From assembly GCA_963837395.1 (NCBI GenBank), contig CAWINI010000004.1, positions 2,604,001 to 2,668,000 of the forward strand: a stretch of 64,000 nt of DNA. The letters run 5' to 3'. The notes under the pieces are model-generated. The model searched no databases. It was not told the DNA's origin and was given only the letters and a program-made list of their open reading frames with translations. Of this stretch, positions 18,833 to 27,144 are shown one piece after another; positions within the stretch are counted from its first letter, which is position 1, and the number at the start of each line of letters is the position of its first letter. The stretch is from CAVZQN01 sp963837395 (GTDB lineage Bacteria > Acidobacteriota > HRBIN11 > JAKEFK01). The position numbers and the translations under genes were made by a program.

Positions 18833-20959
18833 ATGAAAAACTTGCTGATTCTAACTTTGATGTTTGCCGGTGCGATTGTTACATCCGCAGAAGATATTAA
18901 AGTTCTTGACGGATTCTCATCGGAATCTTCAAGTAAACAATTACAATTTGAAAAAATGTTGAAAGATTCTATTTCTCCTCAAACGATTGAGAACCATTTG
19001 AAATGGCTTACCAGTCGGCCGCATCGAACTGGAACCGAAGGCGCGCGCATTACTGCGGAATACTTGCTTCAGAAATTGAAACAGTTCGGATTTCAAACAG
19101 AGATTGTGCAATACGATGCTTATCTACCTGCTCCAGTCTCTGTTGAAATTCAATTGACAAAGCCGGTTCAAGAAACGATTCCAACCACGGAAGAAAAAAT
19201 TGAAGGAGATCCATTCACTGAATTTGTAAATGAACATCCGGGATGGAATGGCTATTCACCTTCCGGTGAAGCAACCGGACAAATTGTTTATGCGCATCAT
19301 GGATCAAAAGATGATTTGCAAAAGTTGAAGGATTTGGGAGTCGATCTCAAAGGCAAAATTCTTTTGATGAGATATTTCGGAACGGGTGAAGGAACAAAAG
19401 TTCAGAACGCTGAAGAAGTTGGTGCAGTTGCTGTAGTGTTGTATTCCGATCCAGCTGAAGATGGATTCAAATATGGTGATGTTTATCCGAAAGGTGATTG
19501 GAGACCTGCCGGCAGCATCATGCGTCGTTCAATTTTGAATTTGACAGGTGGCGATCCGTTGACTCCAGGCTGGGCTTCAAAACCGGGCGCAAAGCGCTTA
19601 AAACCGGAAGAAGTTCATTTGCCAAAAATCCCTGTGCTTCCAATTTCATATAAAAGCGCGCAACGTATTTTGAGTTTGTTGGAAGGCCCTCCCGCACCAT
19701 ATGAATGGCAAGGTGCACTTTGTTTGACATACAAGATTGGGCCAGGCCCGGCGGAAATACATTTGCGAACGCAAATGGATAATCGCGATCGTAAGATGCT
19801 GAACGTGATTGCAAAATTGCCTGGAACAACAGATCGCGATCAATGGATCATTGTTGGCAATCATCACGATGCCTGGATTTTTGGCGCCGGTGATCCATCC
19901 AGCGGAACTGCAGCGCTGCTGACGCTTGCTGAATCGCTTGGCAAATTAGCGAAGCAAGGATTTAAACCGAAACGCACGATGATCTTAACGTTTTGGGATG
20001 CGGAAGAAATGATCCTGGGTGGCAGCACGGAATGGGTCGAAGATCATGAAAAAGATCTTCTGGAAAAAGCTGTCGCTTGCATCAATATGGATTCCGCTGT
20101 GTTCAATATCGATCGTCCATTGAGCGTTAGTTCACATCCGGTGTTGCACAATTTGTTTCGGGCAGCTAGCCGGAATATTCGTGATCCGAGGAGTGGGAAA
20201 TCTCTTTTTGAAGTGTGGACTGATATGCAAAATCAGTATCGCAAAATTCCTGGCGTTGATGGTTGGGGCGATTTCTTTGATCCGGAGAAAACTTTAACCG
20301 AACCTTATGTTTTCGAAAGCCCTTCTGATGATGCGGAGCCATTCCTCAGATTCCTTGCACTACCGGCATCAGATATGTATTACGGCGCGGACTACGGAAT
20401 GTATCATTCGATTTACGAAAATTTTCATTGGATGAAAACTGTTGTGGATCCAACGTTTGAATATCACAAAGTCATGGCTCAATTACAAGGATTCGTTGCA
20501 ACAAGATTGGCAAACGCAGATCTTTTGCCTTTGGATTATGCAACAGAAGCAACTTACTGGCGCCGAGCTTATTTGGATTTGCAACAAAACAATGAAATGA
20601 AATTTCAAGAAGCGCAAAATCTGATAAATCAATGGGAACAAGAAGCAAAAAATCTTCTGAATGATGAAAGAGAATTGTTAAAACATCCAAACAAGAAGAA
20701 GACAGCTCAGTTCTCGGAGCTGAATCGCAAGATTTATCAAATCGCCAGAGATTTTTATCGTGCCGAAGGTTTACCGGGAGAACCTACGGAAAGAAATATT
20801 TTTTCCGGATCTGCGTCCACTGTCCCTGGCATACGTCAATATTTAAAAGAAGGCAAATTGTCTGAAGCGGAGTTAGAATCAAAGAAGTATCTCACTGCAT
20901 TACAAAAGCGCGTGCAATCACTGCAAGCGGTACGAAAACAACTACAGCAAATTCAATAA
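18833..20959 (+). CDS. Secreted M28 zinc peptidase, glutamate-carboxypeptidase-II-like
   Basis: The 708-residue protein begins with a signal peptide (KNLLILTLMFAGAIVTSAED). A PA-type insert domain (GQIVYAHHGSKDDLQKLKDLGVDLKGKILLMRY) precedes the M28 catalytic core, whose bimetal ligands are visible in VGNHHDAWIFGAGDPSSGT, FWDAEEMILGGSTEW and INMDSAV. A C-terminal helical domain, about 150 residues, resembles the transferrin-receptor-like dimerisation domain. This is the human PSMA/NAALADase architecture; it probably clips acidic residues from peptides in the periplasm or outside the cell. The TPR protein gene follows 18 bases downstream. Confidence 0.92.
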   Translation: MKNLLILTLMFAGAIVTSAEDIKVLDGFSSESSSKQLQFEKMLKDSISPQTIENHLKWLTSRPHRTGTEGARITAEYLLQKLKQFGFQTEIVQYDAYLPAPVSVEIQLTKPVQETIPTTEEKIEGDPFTEFVNEHPGWNGYSPSGEATGQIVYAHHGSKDDLQKLKDLGVDLKGKILLMRYFGTGEGTKVQNAEEVGAVAVVLYSDPAEDGFKYGDVYPKGDWRPAGSIMRRSILNLTGGDPLTPGWASKPGAKRLKPEEVHLPKIPVLPISYKSAQRILSLLEGPPAPYEWQGALCLTYKIGPGPAEIHLRTQMDNRDRKMLNVIAKLPGTTDRDQWIIVGNHHDAWIFGAGDPSSGTAALLTLAESLGKLAKQGFKPKRTMILTFWDAEEMILGGSTEWVEDHEKDLLEKAVACINMDSAVFNIDRPLSVSSHPVLHNLFRAASRNIRDPRSGKSLFEVWTDMQNQYRKIPGVDGWGDFFDPEKTLTEPYVFESPSDDAEPFLRFLALPASDMYYGADYGMYHSIYENFHWMKTVVDPTFEYHKVMAQLQGFVATRLANADLLPLDYATEATYWRRAYLDLQQNNEMKFQEAQNLINQWEQEAKNLLNDERELLKHPNKKKTAQFSELNRKIYQIARDFYRAEGLPGEPTERNIFSGSASTVPGIRQYLKEGKLSEAELESKKYLTALQKRVQSLQAVRKQLQQIQ

Positions 20960-20977
20960 GCCTGAAATGGAGGTGCT

Positions 20978-22630
20978 ATGAGACTCCACATTATTCTTTT
21001 TTTAATCATCAGCCTGGCCTGTGCTGCAAAAGTTTTTTGCGATGAAGAACATCAGCATCATCACGATGTTGGTGAAGAAGAAAAAATTGGGACAGTGAAC
21101 TTTCCAATTCAATGTAATGCACAAGCCCAGGAGAAATTCTTAAGAGCCGTAGCGCTACTTCATTCTTTTGCCTATGAGCAATCAGAAGGAGCTTTTAACG
21201 AAGTTGCTACCGCTGATCCAAAATGTGCGATGGCTTACTGGGGCGTTGCGATGAGCAATTATCATCCGCTGTGGGCTGCACCAACTCCCGCTGAAGCTGC
21301 TAGAGGAATGGAAGCTATTACGAAGTTAAAGTCTTTAACGCCCGAAACACAGCGGGAAAAAGATTACATCGCTGCGATCAATGCTTTTTATCAAGATGCG
21401 GATAAAGCTTTGTATGCCGATCGCAAATTGGCCTATCACAAGGGCATCGAACAAGTTTATGAAAAATATCCTGACGATAAGGAAGCCGCAATTTTTTATG
21501 CACTTTCTTTGAATGCAACGGCATCACCGAAAGATAAAACGTATGCGAATCAAAAGAAGGCTGTTCAGATTCTGGAAAAAATTTTAGCGGAAAATCCGGA
21601 TCATCCAGGCATCTATCATTACATCATCCATAATTACGATTATCCGGATTTGGCTAGCCTCGCGCTTCCTGCTGCACGAAAATATTCGCAGGTTGCTCCG
21701 GCGGTGCCGCATGCACTTCATATGCCTTCGCATATTTTTACCAGGCTCGGTCTTTGGGAAGAATCCGTTCAATCAAATCTCGCTTCGGAGGCGGCTGGTG
21801 AAGCGCTGATGAAGAAAACGGATCCTGGTGCGACCCATTATGATGCCGTTCATGCAATGGATTATTTGGTATATGCATATTTGCAAATGGATCAAGATCA
21901 GAAAGCGAAACAGGTTCTGGATGAAATGCGTGATGTCAAAAAAGTGAATGTCCAATCATTTTCAGTTGCATATGCATATGCCGTTTCGCCCGCCCGATAT
22001 GCGATTGAACGTGGACAATGGAAGGAAGCAGCGAAGTTGACTCTGTGGCATGAAGATTTTCCATGGAACAAATTTTCCTATGGTGAATCGAATCTTTATT
22101 TCGCGCGTGCATTAGGTGAAGCAAAGACCGGCGATCTGGATTCAGCAAAAAATGATGTGAAGAAATTGGAATCGATGCGTCAGGCTTTAATCGATGCAAA
22201 GGATCCGTACTGGCCAGATCAAATTGAAATTCAACGTTTAAGTGCAGCGGGCTGGATTGCATTTGCTGAAGGCAATAAAGAAGAAGCTTTCAGTTTGATT
22301 CAGAAAGCTGCTGATCTGGAAGATTCAACCGAAAAACACCCGGTGACTCCTGGCCCGATTATTCCGGCACGTGAGCAGCTTGGAAATTTGTTGCTGGAAT
22401 TGAACAAGCCGCAAGACGCATTGGATGCCTACGAAAAGTCGCTTGCTCGATCACCGAATCGATTGAATGGATTGTACGGAGCAGCACGTGCAGCGGAGTT
22501 AGCGCAGAATTCAGAAAAAGCGACGAAGTATTATTCGCAGTTGGTTGAGTTAACAAAGAATGGTGATGGGAATCGCGAAGAACTGAAAGCAGCAAAAAAA
22601 TTTGTTGCTAACCGCAAAGGCACCAAGTAA
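20978..22630 (+). CDS. Secreted tetratricopeptide-repeat protein
   Basis: The 550-residue protein is preceded by a strong GGAGG ribosome site (about 20967) and starts with a signal peptide (LHIILFLIISLACAAKVFC). A His-rich patch (EEHQHHHDVGEEE) follows. TPR-like helices fill the rest: AMAYWGVAMSNYHPLW, AQKLDAYEKSLARSPNR-like units near the C-terminus, and the family-typical APAVPHALHMPSHIFTRLGLWEES. Proteins of this kind are common, uncharacterised exported proteins in Acidobacteriota. The position directly after the M28 peptidase suggests co-expression. Confidence 0.8.
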   Translation: MRLHIILFLIISLACAAKVFCDEEHQHHHDVGEEEKIGTVNFPIQCNAQAQEKFLRAVALLHSFAYEQSEGAFNEVATADPKCAMAYWGVAMSNYHPLWAAPTPAEAARGMEAITKLKSLTPETQREKDYIAAINAFYQDADKALYADRKLAYHKGIEQVYEKYPDDKEAAIFYALSLNATASPKDKTYANQKKAVQILEKILAENPDHPGIYHYIIHNYDYPDLASLALPAARKYSQVAPAVPHALHMPSHIFTRLGLWEESVQSNLASEAAGEALMKKTDPGATHYDAVHAMDYLVYAYLQMDQDQKAKQVLDEMRDVKKVNVQSFSVAYAYAVSPARYAIERGQWKEAAKLTLWHEDFPWNKFSYGESNLYFARALGEAKTGDLDSAKNDVKKLESMRQALIDAKDPYWPDQIEIQRLSAAGWIAFAEGNKEEAFSLIQKAADLEDSTEKHPVTPGPIIPAREQLGNLLLELNKPQDALDAYEKSLARSPNRLNGLYGAARAAELAQNSEKATKYYSQLVELTKNGDGNREELKAAKKFVANRKGTK

Positions 22631-22635
22631 CGGTT

Positions 22636-22781
22636 TGTAGCGCCGGCGGTGCTTTCATTTAGATACAAGTGCGATCTATGCGAGCGGAAGCGAGCATGTA
22701 GGATTTCCTGAAGAAATTTTATCATTCGATTCTAAGGAAAGTTTGTGTATTTTCCAGCGCCGGCGAGCCGCCGGCGTTACA
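22636..22781. repeat. GC-rich palindromic intergenic element between convergent genes
   Basis: CGCCGGC (22758-22764) and GCCGGCG (22770-22776) form a hairpin with loop GAGCC. A related GCGCCGGCGGTGC lies at 22640-22652. Between them, GCGAGCGGAAGCGAGC (about 22680-22695) looks like an imperfect version of the GGAA-loop hairpin found at 5901 and 39283. The element may act as a bidirectional terminator for the TPR and queD genes, but no T-run is present. Confidence 0.55.
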
Positions 22782-22783
22782 AA

Positions 22784-23122
22784 TTATTTCTGAGTGGTCA
22801 GCTCCGCGTATTTGCCGTGGCCTTCCCAAACGCGAAGTGTAAATGTGTAGGGCAATTGCGTAGAGATTTTGTTTGCGATTAGTTCGCAAATATTTTCAAC
22901 GGATGGATATTCCAGGAAGTCATTTAACGAACGGTGATCGTATTCAGCAAGAATGTTATTTACCGTTCGTTTCAAATCAGCAAAATCGACAACCATTCCA
23001 TCTTTCTTTTCGCCTTCAATAATGACATCGATCGTGTATGTATGGCCGTGGAGGCGTCCGCATTTATCATGACTCGGCAGATAATGTGCGCAATCAATGT
23101 ATTCCGTGATTCCAAGTTTCAT
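22784..23122 (-). CDS. queD: 6-carboxy-5,6,7,8-tetrahydropterin synthase
   Basis: QueD converts 7,8-dihydroneopterin triphosphate to carboxytetrahydropterin in the preQ0/queuosine pathway. The 112-residue protein has zinc ligands His13 (CAHYLPSH), His25 and His27 (RLHGHTY), catalytic Cys21, and the EYDHRSLNDF segment. The start at 23122 is chosen over an earlier ATG at 23149 because GGAGAAG sits just upstream and the family begins here. Its first 29 bases overlap the end of the upstream FAD oxidoreductase gene, so coupling is likely. queC is two genes upstream; queE is not in the window. Confidence 0.93.
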   Translation of the reverse strand: MKLGITEYIDCAHYLPSHDKCGRLHGHTYTIDVIIEGEKKDGMVVDFADLKRTVNNILAEYDHRSLNDFLEYPSVENICELIANKISTQLPYTFTLRVWEGHGKYAELTTQK

Positions 23123-24246
23123 TTTGACTTCTCCAATTGCCTCCCTCAAAACACGGCAGGCTTTTCATTCTATCACTCGAACAAAATTCAGGAATGATGT
23201 TCTTTCCTGTTGTAATCAGCTCACGAATCCAACGTGCGGCTTCCATCGCGTAGCTGTAGCCAAGCCCGCATAATCCTGCAAGCACATAACATCTTGAGCG
23301 CTCCAAAGATCCTACGAATGGGAATCCATCAACCGTGAATGCCATTGTGCTGCACCAGGTTCGTACCGGATCAAAACTCGCAAAAAGATCTGGATTCATG
23401 AACTCGCGGATCCAATCAATTTGAACATCTGTGATCCGTTTCGAAATTTCTGTGGCAATTCCTGTCTCATCTTCCGGTATGCGGAATTCCAACCCTCCAA
23501 AGTTAAGGTGCGTATCTGTGAAATGCCAATATATTTCGCCGTAATTTGTAATGATCGGCTTTTCTGTGGGGGGTTTTGTTTTTAATGGCAGCTGCAGCAT
23601 TTGTCCGCGCAATGGAATGTACAGCCCCTTCAATTCAGGAAAAAGCTCTGTTAAAAAAGCATTCAAGCAAAACACAACATGTTCGGCTTCAAATTTTCCT
23701 TGAGTGGTGTTGAGCTGAATTGAAAACGGACGTTCTGTGATTTCGGAAACAGTGCATTGTGTGCGAACCGGAAGATCGGTAGCTAAAGCGCTCCAGAATT
23801 TCACGGAATCGATGATTGCATCATCACGGTTTAAGATTCCGGTGGAAGGTTTGTTTAATCCACAATCAATTGAATCTTGCCATTCAACATTGAAACCATC
23901 TTCTTTCAACAATTCATAACTATATTTCATGTTGTGAAACTCTATTTCATTATATGAAACGGTAAGACTGCCGATTTTTTGGATAAGATTCTGCGCAAGT
24001 TCCTGGATTCGCAGATGATTTTGCAGATGAAGGTTTTGGATTTCTTTCGCACGTTCGCGGCCCAGTCGTGCAACCGTTTTTGCATAATGTTCGCCGAAAC
24101 CTGAAATGACAAATCCGGCATTGTGTCCGGTTGCGCCTGAAAGTAACGGACACTTTCTCCAGGATTAGAATGTTTTTGTCGCGGAAGTGATGTCCAACTG
24201 AAATTCCGGACATACCTCCACCAACAATAATGAGATCGTAAATCAT
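23094..24246 (-). CDS. FAD-dependent oxidoreductase (DAO family) between queC and queD, one frameshift
   Basis: The N-terminus gives the FAD Rossmann motif (YDLIIVGGGMSGISVGHHF, then ILILEK). The frame then breaks with a net +1 (or -2) change between about 24139 and 24160 and resumes as GATGHNAGFVISGFGEHYAKTV. This is the conserved second FAD motif of the D-amino-acid/glycine oxidase (DAO) family. The rest, including DGFPFVGSL and AGLCGLGYSYAM, is intact. The whole protein would be about 383 residues. Its start overlaps the queC stop (ATGA) and its end overlaps queD, so it is wired into the que operon. Substrate unknown; the indel is probably an assembly error. Confidence 0.8.
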
Positions 24247-24863
24247 TTAAGAAGCGGGTCCTGTACTCCTACCGTTGAAAACGCTTCAGCGCGTTCAATG
24301 CAACTGACGCATTTGCCGCATGGCTGCGTTGCGTCCCAATAACAACTCCATGTTGATTCCAGGGGCACACCCCATTCGATCGCATTTTTAATTACTTCTG
24401 CTTTGGTGCTTTTTGCAAATGGCAATTCAATTTTGATCTTTCGAGTTAACAAGGCAGTGTTTGCAAGATCAGAAAATCGCTCAAAGAAATCTCTGGATGC
24501 ATCCGGAAATGATTCGGAATCAATTCCGATATGTCCTCCTACAATCGTGTTGCATTCTTTCGTTTCAGCGTAATAGCAGGCGATTGAATAAAAAATCATG
24601 TTGCGATTTGGAACATAACCTTCAGGAACTTCTGCATTCAACGGCTGGGGCAAATCTGCTGCTTCGCGCAAAAATTGTGCAGGCACTTCAATGAGGGGAG
24701 CGCGAAATACTTCCAGCAATCGAAAAACTGAAAGGCGTTCGTGAAATGGCCGCAAATAATATTGGAAGGTTAGCGCTACAACTTCAGGATAATTCTGTTT
24801 GCTCCAGGCAAGAGCTGCAGCAGAATCAATTCCACCGGAAAGCAATACAAGGGCACGAGTCAT
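24243..24863 (-). CDS. queC: 7-cyano-7-deazaguanine synthase
   Basis: QueC uses ATP and ammonia to turn 7-carboxy-7-deazaguanine into preQ0. The PP-loop is VLLSGGIDSAAALAWS (residues about 6-21). The zinc site is the C-terminal Cys cluster CYWDATQPCGKCVSCIERAE. Also seen are VPNRNMIFYSIACYYAE and the IVGGHIGIDSESFPD segment. At 206 residues it is slightly short. The downstream FAD oxidoreductase start overlaps its stop by 4 bases, followed by queD. The product could feed tRNA queuosine or a deazapurine-modified DNA or metabolite; nothing here shows which. Confidence 0.93.
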   Translation of the reverse strand: MTRALVLLSGGIDSAAALAWSKQNYPEVVALTFQYYLRPFHERLSVFRLLEVFRAPLIEVPAQFLREAADLPQPLNAEVPEGYVPNRNMIFYSIACYYAETKECNTIVGGHIGIDSESFPDASRDFFERFSDLANTALLTRKIKIELPFAKSTKAEVIKNAIEWGVPLESTWSCYWDATQPCGKCVSCIERAEAFSTVGVQDPLLK

Positions 24864-24874
24864 AAACGGTGACT

Positions 24875-24943
24875 GCCGAGGGGCGGAGGGGCGCAGGCGC
24901 GGAGGGGAAAGCTCCTCTGCTCCTCAGCCCCTCGGCTCCTCTG
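24875..24943. repeat. GC-rich inverted repeat upstream of queC
   Basis: GCCGAGGGGC (24875-24884) is matched perfectly by GCCCCTCGGC (24927-24936), enclosing purine-rich GGAGGGG units and their pyrimidine complements (GCTCCTC, CTCCTC). The whole 70 bases could form one long imperfect hairpin. It sits between the SDR stop (24967) and the queC start (24863), so it would lie in the leader of queC. It is too GC-extreme to be ordinary local sequence. Confidence 0.6.
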
Positions 24944-24966
24944 CGTAATGATTTCACGTGGCTCTT

Positions 24967-25713
24967 TCATAAGTTCAGAATGCCGCCATCAATAGCAATG
25001 GTTTGTCCGGTGATAAACGTGCATGTCGGTGATGCCAGAAACGCAACCAGCTCAGCAACCTCTTCCGGTTTACCAATCCGCTTTAACAGAGTTTCAGACG
25101 CAATTGCCTCAATATCATGAGGCGTAAGTTTCCACTTTTCGATCCAGTCGGTTTGAATTGAACCTGGTGCAACGGCATTCACCTGGACATAAGGCGCGAA
25201 CGCTCTTGATAATGTTCGCGTGATTCCAACAATCGCACATTTTGCAGCTGTATATAAATATGTAGGAACATCACCCCAAAGAGCAGCGCTGGATGAGAAG
25301 TTGATGATCTTTCCAAATTTTTGAGGTTCCATAAACCGAAATGCTTCATGACTGCACAACATCGTGCCTTTTAAGTCCACCTGAATCGTTTTTTCCCATT
25401 CTGCCCAATTCATTTCCGTTGGCTTTACATCCCAACCTGCAGGTGATGAATATGAGGCATTGTTCACAAGAACATCCAACCTGCCAAATTCAGTTTTGCA
25501 AAACTCGAACAGCGCTCGAACTTCGTTTTCTTTGCTGACATCCGTTTGCATCATCCTGATTTTGGTGCGGCCTTTGATTTCAGATTCAAGTTGGAGTGCA
25601 GATTCATTGGAACGATTGTACGTAAACAAAATTTCGTAATTCAGCGCCGCAAAATGACGCACGATTGCAGCGCCAATTCCTCTGGCACCACCGGTTACTA
25701 GAATTACTGGCAT
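24967..25713 (-). CDS. Short-chain dehydrogenase/reductase, FabG-like
   Basis: A classical 248-residue SDR: cofactor motif TGGARGIG (residues 7-14), DVSKENEVRALF, NNAS at about 88, the catalytic Ser in IINFSSSAALWG, Tyr-x3-Lys in YLYTAAKCAIVG, NAVAPGSIQTDW, and the C-terminal FITGQTIAIDGG. The Arg/Asn pattern after strand 2 (TYNRSNE) suggests NADPH. It is FabG-like, but SDR substrates cannot be assigned from sequence. It lies upstream of queC on the same strand, separated by the GC-rich palindrome, so membership of the que operon is uncertain. Confidence 0.9.
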   Translation of the reverse strand: MPVILVTGGARGIGAAIVRHFAALNYEILFTYNRSNESALQLESEIKGRTKIRMMQTDVSKENEVRALFEFCKTEFGRLDVLVNNASYSSPAGWDVKPTEMNWAEWEKTIQVDLKGTMLCSHEAFRFMEPQKFGKIINFSSSAALWGDVPTYLYTAAKCAIVGITRTLSRAFAPYVQVNAVAPGSIQTDWIEKWKLTPHDIEAIASETLLKRIGKPEEVAELVAFLASPTCTFITGQTIAIDGGILNL

Positions 25714-25785
25714 ATTTGAAACCTTACCACAAAGAAATACAAGGAGGGGAAACAGTGTTGATTTACCATTTTTTCAAACCAAACT

Positions 25786-26723
25786 TTACGCGTTGGTTCC
25801 TAAAAGTTGTTCCGCAGTATGAATGACTTCTGCTGAAGAAATTGTTTCGATGCAATACGGCTTTAATGCGGGAGATGGATCACATTCATGAAAGAATTTT
25901 TGTCTGCAAGGGGAGCACGGAAAATTATGAAAGATCACTTTTGCAGGACTGATTCGTCGGGGTCCGGTTACCAGCGGATTTCCAGGTCCATAAATTCCAA
26001 CAACTGGTGCTCCGCATTGTTGAGCCAAATGCAAGGGCCTGAATCGTTACCTATAAATAAGGAACATCGCATCAGCATATCTGCAAATTCCTTCATGGAA
26101 GGCTTAACATGAATCGGAAGATCAGAATGTAGCAAAGGCTCTCCAGAAATAATCTTCACTTCCCAGCCTTTTTTCTGAAAATGTTCGGCAACATTGAAAA
26201 ATCTATCCAGATGCCATGCTCTTTCTTTCTTAGAAGCCCCTGGATGAAGAATCACTAAACGTTCTTTCTGCGCGCGTTTTGTTAGGGGATAGTGTAGCGC
26301 TGTGACGTCAAAAAGTTTTGCCAGGTTTAAATAATATTCCGTTTGATGAACTGTATATGCAGGAGTAGGCAAACTTTGCTTCAAGAGAATTCCACGATTT
26401 TCGGTTCCATATCCATATAGATTTTTTACGCCGGCATATTTAAAAAGAAGCGCGGAACCAAAGGAGTTCGGAAGTACAAGACCGGAATCCGCCTTGAATT
26501 TACTGATGTTGAGAATGGATTCACGCTCTAGAAAGGGCCAGCTTTCGGATTTATATTGAATAATTTCCGAGTTCGGTATCGGAAAAATTTCAAATAATGG
26601 AGCATGCTGATTTGAGGTACACAATCCTAATTTTGTAAAACGTAAACTGAGTGAATACAGCAGGTCCATGGAGAAGAGAATATCTCCCAGCCAGTTGGGT
26701 AATTTAACGATTAGCGTCGACAT
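25786..26723 (-). CDS. Glycosyltransferase family 9 (LPS heptosyltransferase-like), one frameshift
   Basis: The first 251 codons give a GT9 N-terminal half (STLIVKLPNWLGDILFSMDLL) and most of the C-terminal half (LVILHPGASKKERAWHLDRF). The frame then fails inside the hallmark IGNDSGP motif and resumes one base off as LHLAQQCGAPVVGIYGPGNPLVTGP. One base is missing near 26034-26038. The restored protein of about 312 residues would be a normal ADP-heptose:LPS heptosyltransferase-type enzyme acting in the cytoplasm. It is divergent from rpsO. Its only LPS-related neighbours in the window are the GT4 and GT-C-like genes. Confidence 0.8.
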
Positions 26724-26751
26724 CGAGGCTCGAATATTATCACACTTGGTC

Positions 26752-26781
26752 TTGCCAAAAATGGACTCAACACTGTATAAT
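26752..26781 (+). promoter_or_regulatory. Sigma-70-type promoter for rpsO-pnp
   Basis: TTGCCA at 26752-26757 and a consensus TATAAT at 26776-26781 are 18 bases apart. The rpsO ribosome site (AAGGAGA, 26801-26807) follows at a short distance. This is the best match to the bacterial consensus in the window. Confidence 0.72.
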
Positions 26782-26817
26782 ACGTCTTCCCAAAAGAGTT
26801 AAGGAGATAGAACTGTC

Positions 26818-27084
26818 GTGTTGACGAAAGAAAGGAAAACTGAGATTATCACCTCGTTTAAGACCCACGAGATGGATACGGGCTCGCCGGAAGTACAGAT
26901 TGCGATCTTGACTGAGCGGATTAATTATTTGACTGAGCACTTCAAGACACATGAAAAAGACCATCACTCCCGCCGGGGCCTTTTGAAGATGGTAAGTAAA
27001 CGACGCCGTCTTCTGGATTTTCTGAAGGACGATGACCATACTCGGTATCGGGCCATCCTCAAGAAACTCAATATCCGAAAGTAA
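26818..27084 (+). CDS. rpsO: 30S ribosomal protein S15
   Basis: S15 binds the central domain of 16S rRNA. All 88 residues match the family, including THEMDTGSPEVQIAILTERI, HEKDHHSRRGLL and the KRRRLLDFLKDDDHTRYRAIL segment. The start is GTG 26818, with AAGGAGA 11 bases upstream; a TTG codon follows directly and is the alternative. A strong promoter precedes it, and pnp follows after 60 bases, the usual rpsO-pnp arrangement. In many bacteria S15 represses its own messenger; no such structure was identified here. Confidence 0.98.
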   Translation: MLTKERKTEIITSFKTHEMDTGSPEVQIAILTERINYLTEHFKTHEKDHHSRRGLLKMVSKRRRLLDFLKDDDHTRYRAILKKLNIRK

Positions 27085-27144
27085 AGTCACCTCACAGCAA
27101 TTCACACCTCAGGGAATTTGAAAACCGAAGGGAGAATACCTTTT

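Noticed and set aside
24875..24943. preQ1 riboswitch upstream of queC
   Set aside because: No preQ1-I or preQ1-II consensus loop was seen; the region is only a GC-rich palindrome.
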